DNA of 64,000 bases from Mycolicibacterium neoaurum ATCC 25795 (GTDB taxonomy: Bacteria; Actinomycetota; Actinomycetes; Mycobacteriales; Mycobacteriaceae), in contig NZ_JMDW01000019.1 of the NCBI RefSeq assembly GCF_000691525.1, positions 1 through 64,000 on the forward strand. The letters run 5' to 3'. Position 1 is the first letter of the stretch. Each line of letters starts with the position of its first letter. Below, piece by piece: positions 32,326-40,237 of the stretch. Position numbers and translations under genes: made by a program. The notes below the pieces were generated by a model. It was not told the origin of the DNA. It was given only the letters and a program-made list of their open reading frames with translations, and ran no database searches.

Positions 32326-33256
32326 TTCACAGCGTCGCGGCGCGGTGCGCAAAGAAGGCACCAAGAAGGGCCCGACCGTCGGCTCCGGCGGCGTCCGCAG
32401 GCGCGGGCTCGAGGGCAAGGGGGCCACCCCCGCGGCCAAGGATCGGCCACACCATCCGGCCGGTAAGCGGGCCGCCAAGGCCGCGCGTGCGCAACAGGGC
32501 CGCCATCGCAAGACAGACGAGACCGAATACGTCCTGGGCCGTAACCCGGTGGTGGAGTGCCTGCGCGCCGGGGTGCCCGCCACGGCGCTCTACGTGATGC
32601 TCGGTGTCGACGCCGACGAGCGCATCACCGAATCAGTGCAGCGGGCCGCCGACTCCGGCATCGCCATCCTGGAGGTGCAGAAGCACGATCTGGACCGGAT
32701 GTCTAGCAACGGGTTGCACCAGGGGCTGGCCCTGCAGGTGCCGCCGTACGTGTACACCCATCCCGACGACCTGTTGAAGTCGGCACAGCGTGACAGCCAG
32801 TCCGCGCTGCTGGTGGCACTGGACAACATCTCCGATCCCCGCAACCTGGGCGCCATCGTGCGGTCGACGGCGGCCTTCGGCGGGCACGGTGTGCTGATCC
32901 CGCAGCGGCGGTCGGCGTCGGTGACGGCGGTGGCCTGGCGCACCAGCGCCGGTGCGGCCGCCCGACTTCCGGTATCGCGGGCGACAAACCTCAATCGCAC
33001 CCTCAAGAGCTGGGCCGACGCCGGCCTGCAGATCGTGGGCCTGGATGCCGAGGGTGACACCACGCTCGACGAGCTGGATGCCTCGGGCCCGACCGTGGTG
33101 GTGGTCGGTTCGGAGGGCAAGGGTCTGTCGAGACTGGTGCGCGAGAACTGTGATGCCATCGTCTCGATCCCGATGGCCGGACCCACCGAATCGCTGAATG
33201 CCTCAGTGGCCGCCGGTGTCGTGCTGGCCGAAATCGCGCGCCAGCGGCGGGGTTAG
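32315..33256 (+). CDS. rlmB: 23S rRNA (guanosine-2'-O)-methyltransferase, SpoU/TrmH family
   Basis: A 313-residue SPOUT methyltransferase. The first 70 residues are a basic disordered extension (Lys/Arg/Gly). An RNA-binding L30e-like domain (YVLGRNPVVECLRAGVPATALYV) precedes the catalytic knot with motifs DNISDPRNLGAIVRSTAAFG, VVVGSEGKGLSRL and IPMAGPTESLNASVAAGVVL. It probably modifies G2251 of 23S rRNA by analogy with RlmB; the exact site is not shown. Its stop overlaps the convergent permease stop. Confidence 0.93.
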   Translation: MAGNSQRRGAVRKEGTKKGPTVGSGGVRRRGLEGKGATPAAKDRPHHPAGKRAAKAARAQQGRHRKTDETEYVLGRNPVVECLRAGVPATALYVMLGVDADERITESVQRAADSGIAILEVQKHDLDRMSSNGLHQGLALQVPPYVYTHPDDLLKSAQRDSQSALLVALDNISDPRNLGAIVRSTAAFGGHGVLIPQRRSASVTAVAWRTSAGAAARLPVSRATNLNRTLKSWADAGLQIVGLDAEGDTTLDELDASGPTVVVVGSEGKGLSRLVRENCDAIVSIPMAGPTESLNASVAAGVVLAEIARQRRG

Positions 33257-34488
33257 AGCCCGAAGAGCTGGATCCAGCCCCACAGGCCCAGTACCGCGGC
33301 AATCAGGACCGCGGGTGTGGTCACCAGCCCGATGCGGCTGAACTCCCCGAACCCGGCCTTCATATCGCGGCGGACCACGCTGCGCCACAACAGGTTCGCC
33401 AATGAGCCGACATAGGTGAGATTGGGTCCGACATTCACCCCGATCAGCACCGCCAGCACCGCGGCCGGTCCGACCGGGGCGGCCAATGGCAGCATCACCA
33501 GCACGGCGGGCAGGTTGTTGACGATATTGGACAACACCGCTGCCACCGCGGCGATGGCGAGTAGCGCAGGCAGTCCCTGCCCGCTGGGCATGACGCGATG
33601 CATCGCGGATTCCAGCCCGTTGTGCATGACGGCGGCGACCACGATGCCCAGGCACAGCACGAATACCAGGAACGGAATGTCCAGCGCCACCACGATCTTG
33701 CGCACGGTGGTGCGGTGGGTGAGGAGCGCCCGCGCACCGAGGACCACAGCGCCGGCCAGTGCCGCCCATGCGGGCGACAATCCGACCAGGGAGGTGACCG
33801 CGAACCCAGCGAGGGTCAGTCCCACCACAATGATGGCGAAGATCGGCACCTGGAGCGGTTCGTCGGGGGCGTCGTGTTGCGGGACGACGCGCAGATCCTT
33901 GACGAAAAGCCAACGAAGAAGCACGAACTCGACGGCGATCGCGGCTATCCACGGCAGTGTCATCGCGGCCGCGAAGTGCAGAAAGGTCAGGCCTGCGGCA
34001 CTGAACGCCAACAGATTCGTCAGGTTGGAGACGGGTAACAGCAGCGACGCGCTGTTGGCCAGGTGCGCGGTGGCGTACGCGTGCGGCCGGGCGGGCACCG
34101 TGAGCGCCCGTGCGGTGGCCAGGACCACCGGGGTCAGCAGCACAACGGTGGCGTCCAGACTCAGGACCGCGGTCACCAGCGCCGATATCCCGAAAACCGA
34201 TGCCAGCAGGCGGTTCTGACCACTTGCGGTCGCTCGCGCCATCATCACCCCTGCGGCGTGGAACAACCCGACGTCATCGCAGAGCCGGGCCAGCACCAGT
34301 ACCGCGGCCAGGAATCCGACCACCGGCGCAAGTTCGGTCACCTCTTCGGTCGCCCCAGCCCAGGACACCGCGCCGGTACCGACGACCATTCCGGCGGCGG
34401 CCAGCGCGACGGGCGCCTGCCACCGTGGCGCGAACAGGGCGACGCCCAGCACCGCGGCCAGCGCGGCGATCGACAGCGTCAGCGCCAT
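33253..34488 (-). CDS. arsB2: ArsB/NhaD-type membrane permease
   Basis: A 411-residue integral membrane protein with about ten to eleven helices and the ion-transporter/SLC13-like features of ArsB relatives: LDATVVLLTPVVLATAR, SNLTNLLAFSA and the C-terminal mirrored NIVNNLPAVLVMLPLA and VGPNLTYVGSLANLLW. It is equivalent to Rv3578 (arsB2). Arsenite export is the inherited name; no arsR/arsC partner is adjacent, so the ion is uncertain. The ATG at 34488 overlaps the upstream MBL gene by 10 bases. Confidence 0.85.
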   Translation of the reverse strand: MALTLSIAALAAVLGVALFAPRWQAPVALAAAGMVVGTGAVSWAGATEEVTELAPVVGFLAAVLVLARLCDDVGLFHAAGVMMARATASGQNRLLASVFGISALVTAVLSLDATVVLLTPVVLATARALTVPARPHAYATAHLANSASLLLPVSNLTNLLAFSAAGLTFLHFAAAMTLPWIAAIAVEFVLLRWLFVKDLRVVPQHDAPDEPLQVPIFAIIVVGLTLAGFAVTSLVGLSPAWAALAGAVVLGARALLTHRTTVRKIVVALDIPFLVFVLCLGIVVAAVMHNGLESAMHRVMPSGQGLPALLAIAAVAAVLSNIVNNLPAVLVMLPLAAPVGPAAVLAVLIGVNVGPNLTYVGSLANLLWRSVVRRDMKAGFGEFSRIGLVTTPAVLIAAVLGLWGWIQLFGL

Positions 34489-35393
34489 GGGTCCGTCGGC
34501 TGCCACAGGGACGGCAGGTGCAGGTCCACGTTGTCGTCGGCGGCCAGTCGCGACAGCACCCGCATCGAGACATCGAGGTCGTCGGCGGCGTAGGGCAGGG
34601 CGCGCAACGGTTGGTCCAGCGGCCGGAAGAAATCATCCCAGTGGATCAGCACCACGCGGCGGGCACCGACGGTGCGTACCGTCTCGTTCCAGTAGTCCAC
34701 CAGATAAGGCTCCGGCTGTAGGCCCAGCTGCCCGACCCCGAGGTAGACGACCTCGGCGCGATGGCCGGCCAGCGCACCCGCGACGAAACCCGCGCTGCCC
34801 ACCACCAGCAGGCTGCGCCCGCTGGGGCGGTGGGCGATCAGCGTCGACCAGGCCTCACCGCAGCGATACGCCGAGGCCCGCACCGGTGGTGTCACCGGGG
34901 CGCTGATCGCGCCAGGGAAACGATCGGGCGGGCAGTGGTCCCCGACGACGAGGGTGATGTCGAACGGCCCGGCTGCCACCGGCTCACCGGGGGTGACGAC
35001 GGCGACCTGAGCTGCCGGCAGTCGATGGCCGATATGGGCGACCGAAGCGCCTCCGATCAGCCGTGCACCGGTGCGTTGTGCCACGACGGCCGAATCCATG
35101 GCGTGGTCGAAGTGGGTGTGCACGGGTAGGACGGCGTCCAGCCGGCGGACCCCGAGCCGACCGAGACAGCCGTCGATCCGGGGCTGCGATGGCGCGATCC
35201 TGCCCAGCCCCACCCGCAGCAGCGACGGACGGCTGAAGAAGCCGTCGGTCAGCACCGCGCCGGCGCCGTCGTCGACCAACAACGTGGTGACGCCGGCCCA
35301 GGTGACGGTCAGCGGCGCATCCGGCGGCGCGGCCGGTAGGTCGACGTACCGGTCGTAGGCGTCCAGATCGGGCCTGCCGGCTTTGAGGCGCAT
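34479..35393 (-). CDS. Metallo-beta-lactamase fold hydrolase
   Basis: A 304-residue protein of the UlaG/RomA-like MBL superfamily. The metal-binding motif HTHFDHAMD is intact, with further likely ligands in VGDHCPPD and VVLIHWDDFF. It is equivalent to Rv3577. It resembles NAPE-PLD-type and L-ascorbate lactonase relatives, but the substrate is unknown. It is transcribed toward and overlaps the ArsB-type permease gene. Confidence 0.85.
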   Translation of the reverse strand: MRLKAGRPDLDAYDRYVDLPAAPPDAPLTVTWAGVTTLLVDDGAGAVLTDGFFSRPSLLRVGLGRIAPSQPRIDGCLGRLGVRRLDAVLPVHTHFDHAMDSAVVAQRTGARLIGGASVAHIGHRLPAAQVAVVTPGEPVAAGPFDITLVVGDHCPPDRFPGAISAPVTPPVRASAYRCGEAWSTLIAHRPSGRSLLVVGSAGFVAGALAGHRAEVVYLGVGQLGLQPEPYLVDYWNETVRTVGARRVVLIHWDDFFRPLDQPLRALPYAADDLDVSMRVLSRLAADDNVDLHLPSLWQPTDPWR

Positions 35394-35417
35394 GGCCCAA
35401 AGCCTAGAGCGCCCGTA

Positions 35418-35660
35418 CTACCGGGTTCCGTAGCGGCGGCGGAACTTCTCCACCTGGCCCGCGGTGTCGAGGTGCCGGTTCGTCCCGGTCCAGAACGGGT
35501 GCGAGTCGGCGGTCACGTCGACCACCACCAGTGGATAGGTGGCGCCCTGGTAGTCGATGGTGCGGTCACTGGTGATAGTCGAACGGATGAGGAACTGCTT
35601 GCCGGTGCCGGCGTCCTGGAACACCACGGGGTGATAGTCGGGATGGATATCGGGTTTCAT
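35418..35660 (-). CDS. rpmE2: Zinc-independent ribosomal protein bL31 type B
   Basis: An 80-residue paralogue of L31 that replaces the zinc-binding form when zinc is scarce. It begins MKPDIHPDYHPVVFQDAGTG and contains no Cys, hence no zinc ribbon; TITSDRTIDYQGATYPLVVVDVTADSHPFWTG is typical of type B. The ATG overlaps the upstream MRF-like stop by ATGA, so the two are co-expressed from the Zur-type boxes around 36866-36943. Confidence 0.95.
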   Translation of the reverse strand: MKPDIHPDYHPVVFQDAGTGKQFLIRSTITSDRTIDYQGATYPLVVVDVTADSHPFWTGTNRHLDTAGQVEKFRRRYGTR

Positions 35661-36853
35661 GCTTCGCCCTTTCGGCTGCGGTGTTCGTCGCTGACCGACA
35701 CCTCGTCGGTCAGCTCGGTGCACGGGTCGGAATGCCATTCACCGAACGGATCGGGGTAGGCCGCCCAGGAGGCAGGATCGGCCATCTCGGCATCGGTGAG
35801 CAGGGCTCGATTGAGCGCGCCGGTGATCACCTCGGGTGGGGCGCCGCACACCAGTGCCGTCAGCGCGATGTGCCGGTCACCGAATTTTTCGTCCCAGCCG
35901 GGGGCGGCCAGGGCGATCCGCTCGGGGTCGACGTAGGCACGTTCGCTCTCGGACATCGCCGCCAGCCAGCGACCGGCATCACCGACGCCCAGTCCGCCGC
36001 CTGCGGATTCGATCCACACCACGGCGTCGGGTTGGCTGGCCAACCACGCGCGGCCGCGCACGCGTATCACCCCGTCGAGTAGATCGTCGATGGCCTGGTG
36101 CAACCGATCTGGGTGAAAAGGCCTGCGCGCGTTGAACTCGACGAGCGTGACCTCACCGGCGGGTTGTAGCGGCGGTTGGCCGGCCAGCAGCGAATCGTGC
36201 GGGTCATCGCCGAATCCGCGGCGGGCCTGCGGATCCAGGTTGGCCAGCGCGGTCTCGACTTGGTCCATGCCCACCGTGATGCGGCTGCGCGGTGTGAGCC
36301 GGCGCAGTACCGCGCACGTGGTGCTCTCCGGTTCGGTGAGCACCAGCACGTCGGCGAAGGCGGCCTGACCGACGACGACCTGTGCCACGGTGCGCGAACC
36401 GTCGAGGTCCTCATCGCCGAGCGCCTGGGTCAACCAGTGCGAGCAGTCGATCGTCGTGAGGACCGCTGAGATCACGACGTCGCGACTGGCCGGACCATCG
36501 ATGTAACCCGGGCCGACGGCTACCGGGACCTCGTTGATGGCGGTGCAGATCGGTTCGGGGTCAATCCAATCCATCAGTTCGACGACGATGCGCGCAACAT
36601 CCTCGCGGCGGTGTAACCGGCGCAGCAGGATCAACAGATCGTTGCGGATGGTGCAGGTGACGCAGCCGCCGGCCAACTCGATCGGCCACTGCGAGATGAT
36701 CCGCCGCTCGCCGCGCATCTCGGTGACGTTCCTGATCACGACGTGGCCATCGGTGGCGTAACCGACGGCCAGGGTTCCCGGTGTTCGGATCAGCAGATCC
36801 ACCACGTCGTTTCGTGCGCCTTGCCCGGCAACAAGCAACACCGGCGTCCGCAT
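35657..36853 (-). CDS. mrf: CobW-like protein, mycobacterial ribosome hibernation factor MRF-type
   Basis: A 398-residue CobW/COG0523-like protein lacking the GTPase hallmarks. The P-loop position reads VLLVAGQGARNDVVDLL with no GKT, and the usual CxCC is CVTC (AGGCVTCTIRNDL). The C-terminal CobW domain is kept (FNARRPFHPDRLHQAIDDL; GDRHIALTALVCGAP). In M. smegmatis a CobW-like factor in the zinc-responsive C- ribosomal operon, MRF, helps protein Mpy hibernate ribosomes; location and features fit that protein. It is divergent from rpmB2 with Zur-type boxes between and overlaps rpmE2. Confidence 0.85.
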   Translation of the reverse strand: MRTPVLLVAGQGARNDVVDLLIRTPGTLAVGYATDGHVVIRNVTEMRGERRIISQWPIELAGGCVTCTIRNDLLILLRRLHRREDVARIVVELMDWIDPEPICTAINEVPVAVGPGYIDGPASRDVVISAVLTTIDCSHWLTQALGDEDLDGSRTVAQVVVGQAAFADVLVLTEPESTTCAVLRRLTPRSRITVGMDQVETALANLDPQARRGFGDDPHDSLLAGQPPLQPAGEVTLVEFNARRPFHPDRLHQAIDDLLDGVIRVRGRAWLASQPDAVVWIESAGGGLGVGDAGRWLAAMSESERAYVDPERIALAAPGWDEKFGDRHIALTALVCGAPPEVITGALNRALLTDAEMADPASWAAYPDPFGEWHSDPCTELTDEVSVSDEHRSRKGEA

Positions 36854-36865
36854 GTCATCACACCC

Positions 36866-36888
36866 TTATTGGTAACGATTGTCATTAA
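36866..36888 (-). promoter_or_regulatory. Zur-type operator A (mrf-rpmE2)
   Basis: Read on the minus strand the core is AATGACAATCGTTACCAATA, aligning with four other sites in the window to the pattern TTAATGAAAAYGATTWTCAWTAA. It lies 13 bases upstream of the mrf start and should repress mrf-rpmE2 when zinc is replete. Confidence 0.8.
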
Positions 36889-36920
36889 CTCGGACCGTAC
36901 GCTACCGTGTCGATGTCCAC

Positions 36921-36943
36921 TTGTCGAAAATCGTTTTCATTAA
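36921..36943 (+). promoter_or_regulatory. Zur-type operator B (rpmB2-rpmG2-rpsN2-rpsR2)
   Basis: GAAAATCGTTTTC (36926-36938) is a perfect inverted repeat about a TCG centre, with CATTAA following; the minus strand reads AATGAAAACGATTTTCGACA, matching the shared pattern. It is 24 bases before the L28 start and probably controls the plus-strand ribosomal operon. Confidence 0.85.
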
Positions 36944-36967
36944 CGATGATGCATGAAAAGGTGTCCG

Positions 36968-37204
36968 ATGTCCCAGACCTGCCAGGTCACCGGTCGCGCA
37001 CCGGGTTTCGGTAACCGGGTGTCGCACTCGAACCGTCGTACCCGTCGCCGCTGGAATCCCAACATCCAGAACAAGACCTACTATCTGCCGTCGGAAGGTC
37101 GACGAATCACGTTGCGGGTCAGTGCCAAAGGCATCAAGGTCATCGACCGCGACGGTATCGAGGCCGTCGTGGGCAGGCTGCGGGCAGCAGGGCAGAAACT
37201 CTGA
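36968..37204 (+). CDS. rpmB2: Ribosomal protein bL28, zinc-independent paralogue
   Basis: A 78-residue L28 with VTGRAPGFGNRVSHSNRRTRRRW and NPNIQNKTYYLPSEGR typical of the family. Only one Cys (residue 5) remains, so the zinc-ribbon of the C+ paralogue cannot form. The ATG at 36968 gives MSQTCQVTG; an in-frame ATG five codons earlier is less likely. It is first in the four-gene plus-strand operon and overlaps rpmG2 by one base (TGATG). Confidence 0.93.
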   Translation: MSQTCQVTGRAPGFGNRVSHSNRRTRRRWNPNIQNKTYYLPSEGRRITLRVSAKGIKVIDRDGIEAVVGRLRAAGQKL

Positions 37205-37371
37205 TGGCCAAGAGCACCGATATCCGGCCGGTCATCCGGCTGAAGTCCACCGCGGGTACCGGCTACACCTATGTGACCCGCAAGAACCGGCGTAACGATC
37301 CCGATCGCATCGTGCTGCGCAAGTACGACCCGGTGATCCGCAAGCATGTCGATTTCCGCGAGGAGCGTTGA
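37204..37371 (+). CDS. rpmG2: Ribosomal protein bL33, zinc-independent paralogue
   Basis: A 55-residue L33 (MAKSTDIRPVIRLKSTAGTG ... VTRKNRRNDPDRIVLRKYDPV) with no cysteine, the C- form. The ATG overlaps the rpmB2 TGA by one base and its own TGA overlaps the rpsN2 ATG, so the operon is translationally coupled. Short, but the match to L33 is unmistakable along its length. Confidence 0.94.
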   Translation: MAKSTDIRPVIRLKSTAGTGYTYVTRKNRRNDPDRIVLRKYDPVIRKHVDFREER

Positions 37372-37676
37372 TGGCCAAGGCATCCAAGATCGTCGCCAAC
37401 GAGCGGCGCAAGCAGACCGTCGCGCGGTATGCCGAGCGCCGCGCCGAACTCAAGGAAATCATCCGCAGGCCCGCCAGCACGCCCGAGCAGCGGGCCGCGG
37501 CACAGATCGCGCTACAGCGGCTGCCGCGGGATTCCAGTCCGGTGCGGTTGCGCAATCGGGATTCGGTGGACGGCAGGCCTCGCGGGCATCTGCGCAAGTT
37601 CGGCCTGTCCCGAGTGAAGGTTCGGGAGTTGGCGCACCGCGGTGAACTGCCCGGTGTGCGGAAGGCGAGTTGGTGA
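37371..37676 (+). CDS. rpsN2: Ribosomal protein uS14, zinc-independent paralogue
   Basis: A 101-residue long-form S14 (MAKASKIVANERRKQTVARY) with RLRNRDSVDGRPRGHLRKFGLSRVKVRELAHRGELPGV. It has no Cys, unlike the short zinc-binding S14 (type Z) in the main ribosomal cluster. Overlaps rpmG2 and rpsR2 by one base each (TGATG). Expected to be incorporated into ribosomes during zinc limitation. Confidence 0.95.
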   Translation: MAKASKIVANERRKQTVARYAERRAELKEIIRRPASTPEQRAAAQIALQRLPRDSSPVRLRNRDSVDGRPRGHLRKFGLSRVKVRELAHRGELPGVRKASW

Positions 37677-37927
37677 TGGCGGGAAGCCCGGCCAGGAAGC
37701 GGCGACCGGCGCCGGTGGAGATCAAACGACCCCGGGTGAACAAGTTCAAGGCCCTGGGGATCACCGATGTCGACTATAAGGATGTCGCGGTGTTGCGCAC
37801 GTTCATCTCCGACCGCGGCAAGATCCGGTCCCGCCGGGTCACCGGCCTGACCCCGCAGCAGCAGCGCCGCGTCGCGACCGCGATCAAGAACGCACGCGAG
37901 ATGGCGCTATTGCCCTACGGGTCCTAG
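37676..37927 (+). CDS. rpsR2: Ribosomal protein bS18, zinc-independent paralogue
   Basis: An 83-residue S18 (MAGSPARKRRPAPVEIKRPR ... DYKDVAVLRTFISDRGKIRSRRVTGLTPQQQRRVATAIKNAREMALLPY) with no cysteine, the C- form. The ATG at 37676 overlaps the rpsN2 stop. It ends the operon and its stop overlaps the convergent bluB stop by four bases. Confidence 0.95.
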   Translation: MAGSPARKRRPAPVEIKRPRVNKFKALGITDVDYKDVAVLRTFISDRGKIRSRRVTGLTPQQQRRVATAIKNAREMALLPYGS

Positions 37928-38589
37928 GGTCGCGCCGAACCAGCGGTGTGCCAGCCGTTCTCCGACACGAAATCCGACAGCGGGCGACCGTAGGTCCACT
38001 GGTCGATCTCCAGCGCAGGCCGATCCGGGAACTCCGGCACCGGTCCCAGGCACAGGATGGCCACCGGCTCGGCCTCGTCGGGCATGCCGAGCAGGGTGGC
38101 CAGTGTGGCGGGCTCGAATATCGACACCCAGCCCATGCCGAGCCCCTCGGCACGGGCGGCCAGCCACAGGTTCTGGATGGCGCACGACACCGAGGCCAGG
38201 TCCATCTGCGGCATGGTGCGACGACCGAAGATGTGCCGTCGTCTGCCCTCGCCGAGGGCGACTACGAGCAGTTCGGCGCAGTCCCGGATGCCCTCGACCT
38301 TGAGGGCGAGGAACTCGTCACCGCGCGCACCCAGGGCATCGGCGGTGCGCAGCCGTTCCTGGTCGACCAGTGCGTGCATCGCCTCGCGCAGCGCGGCATC
38401 GGTGATCCGGATGAAGCGCCAGGGTTGCATCAGACCGACGCTCGGGGCGGCGTGCGCTGCTTGCAGCAATCGGGCCAGCACCTCGGGCTCGATGGTGGCG
38501 CCTGCGACAAAGCGGCGCATATCGCGACGCTCGGCGATGGCGCGGTAGACGGCCTGGCGTTCCTGCGTGCTGAACGCGTGCTCGGTCAC
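37924..38589 (-). CDS. bluB: 5,6-dimethylbenzimidazole synthase BluB
   Basis: A 221-residue flavin-destroying nitroreductase-fold enzyme that converts FMNH2 to the lower ligand of cobalamin. The family marks are RRDMRRFVAGATIEPEVLARLLQAAHAAPSVGLMQPWRFIRI, then VALGEGRRRHIFGRRTMPQMDLASVSCAIQNLWLAARAEGLGMGWVS. GTG start at 38589. It sits 9 bases from the MFS gene on the same strand and converges with rpsR2. No B12 riboswitch was seen near it, unlike cbtB at 18.6 kb. Confidence 0.92.
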   Translation of the reverse strand: MTEHAFSTQERQAVYRAIAERRDMRRFVAGATIEPEVLARLLQAAHAAPSVGLMQPWRFIRITDAALREAMHALVDQERLRTADALGARGDEFLALKVEGIRDCAELLVVALGEGRRRHIFGRRTMPQMDLASVSCAIQNLWLAARAEGLGMGWVSIFEPATLATLLGMPDEAEPVAILCLGPVPEFPDRPALEIDQWTYGRPLSDFVSENGWHTAGSARP

Positions 38590-38598
38590 ACCGGCAGC

Positions 38599-39804
38599 CT
38601 AGGCGATGGCGGCCCGGCGACGACGGGTGGAGAGCAGACCGGCCACCGCGGCACCGAGGCAGGCCGCCGCCACCGCGCCGGCGAACCAGGGGAACACCGC
38701 AGCCAGGTTCCAACGGGTGGCCGCCCATCCGGCGACCAGCGTCGGGACCGCCATCGCGGTGTAGGCCAGTAGGTAGAACGCCGACATGGTCTCGCCCCTG
38801 CGGTCGGCGGGTACCACATCGGACAGATGGCGCAACGAGCCGCCGAACCCGAGGCCGAAGGTGGCACCCAACAGCACCGCGGCGACGAACACCAATTCCC
38901 AGCGATGCGTCAGCAGTACCGGAATGGTCAGCAGCAGCGACACGGCCATGCCGATGTCACCGATAATGGCCGAGTACTTGGCCGGTAGCCGGGTGGCGGC
39001 CAGCTGGGCCGACGCGGCGGCGAAGGCGGTGGTGCCGACGACTGCACCGCCGAAGACCAGATTGTCGATGTGGGTCTGTTGTGCGGCCAGTGACGGGTAG
39101 AGCGAGAGCAGCACACCCAGAACCGACCACGAGGCCATGGCACCCAGCGCGGAGAACCAGAAGTCCGATCGGATCTGTTCGGGCACCGCCGGTTTGGCGA
39201 TCCGGATGGGCCCGCTGGCGCGGGCGGTGTGCGGCTCCCGCAGCGCCAATACACCGACCCCGACGACCAGGCAGACCACGGCGACGACGGCGTACGGGGT
39301 GCGCAGCGGATGCGGCGCATACTGTGCCAACAGTGCCGAACCGAGGATGGCGATCGTCATACCGATGTTGAAGGCAACCCCGCTGAGCTGCCCGGACCGC
39401 ACACCGTGATCGGGTTTGAGGTCGAGCAGGGCTGCCGCGCCGGCCACCACGATCGAACCGACTGCAGCTCCGTGGATGCTGCGCGCCAGCAGCAGCATGG
39501 CCATGTTGTCGGCGACGAGGAACACCGCGAGACCGACGAGCAGGGCGATCAGGGCCCCGATCAGCACCGGTTTGCGCCCCACGACATCGGAGATCCGGCC
39601 GGACACCAGCACCGCACCGAGGGCGGCGACGGCGTAGACCGCGAACACGATGGTGGTGGCCAGCGGGGACAGGTGCCAGTTCGCCTCGTAGATGCCGTAC
39701 AGCGGGGCCGGGATCCCCGAGACGCCGAGCGCGACACCGCTGAGGATCAGCAACAGCGGGTACGCCCAGCGCTGCGTCTGAACTGTGTGATCGATGGCGA
39801 CCAT
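38599..39804 (-). CDS. MFS family transporter
   Basis: A 401-residue protein with about twelve membrane helices and the MFS loop motif GRISDVVGRKPVLIGAL between helices 2 and 3, plus a central cytoplasmic loop around residue 200 (RIAKPAVPEQIRSDFWF). It looks like a drug or metabolite exporter; no substrate is evident. It is divergent from an ArsR-type regulator across a 100-base gap with a 9-bp inverted repeat, so it is likely that regulator's target. bluB follows on the same strand, possibly co-transcribed. Confidence 0.88.
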   Translation of the reverse strand: MVAIDHTVQTQRWAYPLLLILSGVALGVSGIPAPLYGIYEANWHLSPLATTIVFAVYAVAALGAVLVSGRISDVVGRKPVLIGALIALLVGLAVFLVADNMAMLLLARSIHGAAVGSIVVAGAAALLDLKPDHGVRSGQLSGVAFNIGMTIAILGSALLAQYAPHPLRTPYAVVAVVCLVVGVGVLALREPHTARASGPIRIAKPAVPEQIRSDFWFSALGAMASWSVLGVLLSLYPSLAAQQTHIDNLVFGGAVVGTTAFAAASAQLAATRLPAKYSAIIGDIGMAVSLLLTIPVLLTHRWELVFVAAVLLGATFGLGFGGSLRHLSDVVPADRRGETMSAFYLLAYTAMAVPTLVAGWAATRWNLAAVFPWFAGAVAAACLGAAVAGLLSTRRRRAAIA

Positions 39805-39841
39805 TTCGCGCTGACACCTCCGGTCCGACGAGTATGATGAA

Positions 39842-39876
39842 TATCGAACCCTGTCGAGAGTACGCTCGGTTCGATA
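39842..39876. promoter_or_regulatory. Inverted repeat operator between MFS and ArsR-type genes
   Basis: TATCGAACC (39842-39850) and GGTTCGATA (39868-39876) are perfect 9-bp inverted copies separated by 17 bases, in the middle of the divergent 100-base gap. The likely ligand is the adjacent ArsR-type regulator. Confidence 0.7.
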
Positions 39877-39904
39877 GATTCCAAACCCGCATCAGGACGG
39901 ATTT

Positions 39905-40237
39905 ATGCCCGAGCGAACCGCGGAAGTACCCCGGGTGGGGACCGTGCAGCAGGTACTTGGTGCCATCCACGATCCGATACGCCTGGAAGTGGTCCGGCGT
40001 TTGTACAACGCGGGCGTGCCGATTCAGTGCGGTGCGCTCTACGAGGGCATCAACAAGTCGACGGCCACCCACCACTTCAAGATTCTGCGTGAGGCCGGTG
40101 TCACCGAGCGGCTGGTGATCGACGGCCTCACCTATCAACGCCTGCGCAGGTCCGACGTGGACGAAGCGCTACCGGGGTTGCTGAGCAGCGTCGTCAACGG
40201 CGCCAACCGCGACGCGCTGGAACATCAGAAAGCGTAA
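39905..40237 (+). CDS. ArsR-family helix-turn-helix regulator
   Basis: A 110-residue winged-helix protein: IHDPIRLEVVRRLYNAGVPIQC, recognition-helix region NKSTATHHFKILREAGVTERL and wing VIDGLTYQRLRRSD. Only one Cys (residue 42) and no CxC motif, so it is probably not a classical thiol metal sensor. It is divergent from the MFS gene and its end overlaps the convergent TIGR03943 gene by 13 bases. Likely autoregulated through the inverted repeat upstream. Confidence 0.87.
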   Translation: MPERTAEVPRVGTVQQVLGAIHDPIRLEVVRRLYNAGVPIQCGALYEGINKSTATHHFKILREAGVTERLVIDGLTYQRLRRSDVDEALPGLLSSVVNGANRDALEHQKA

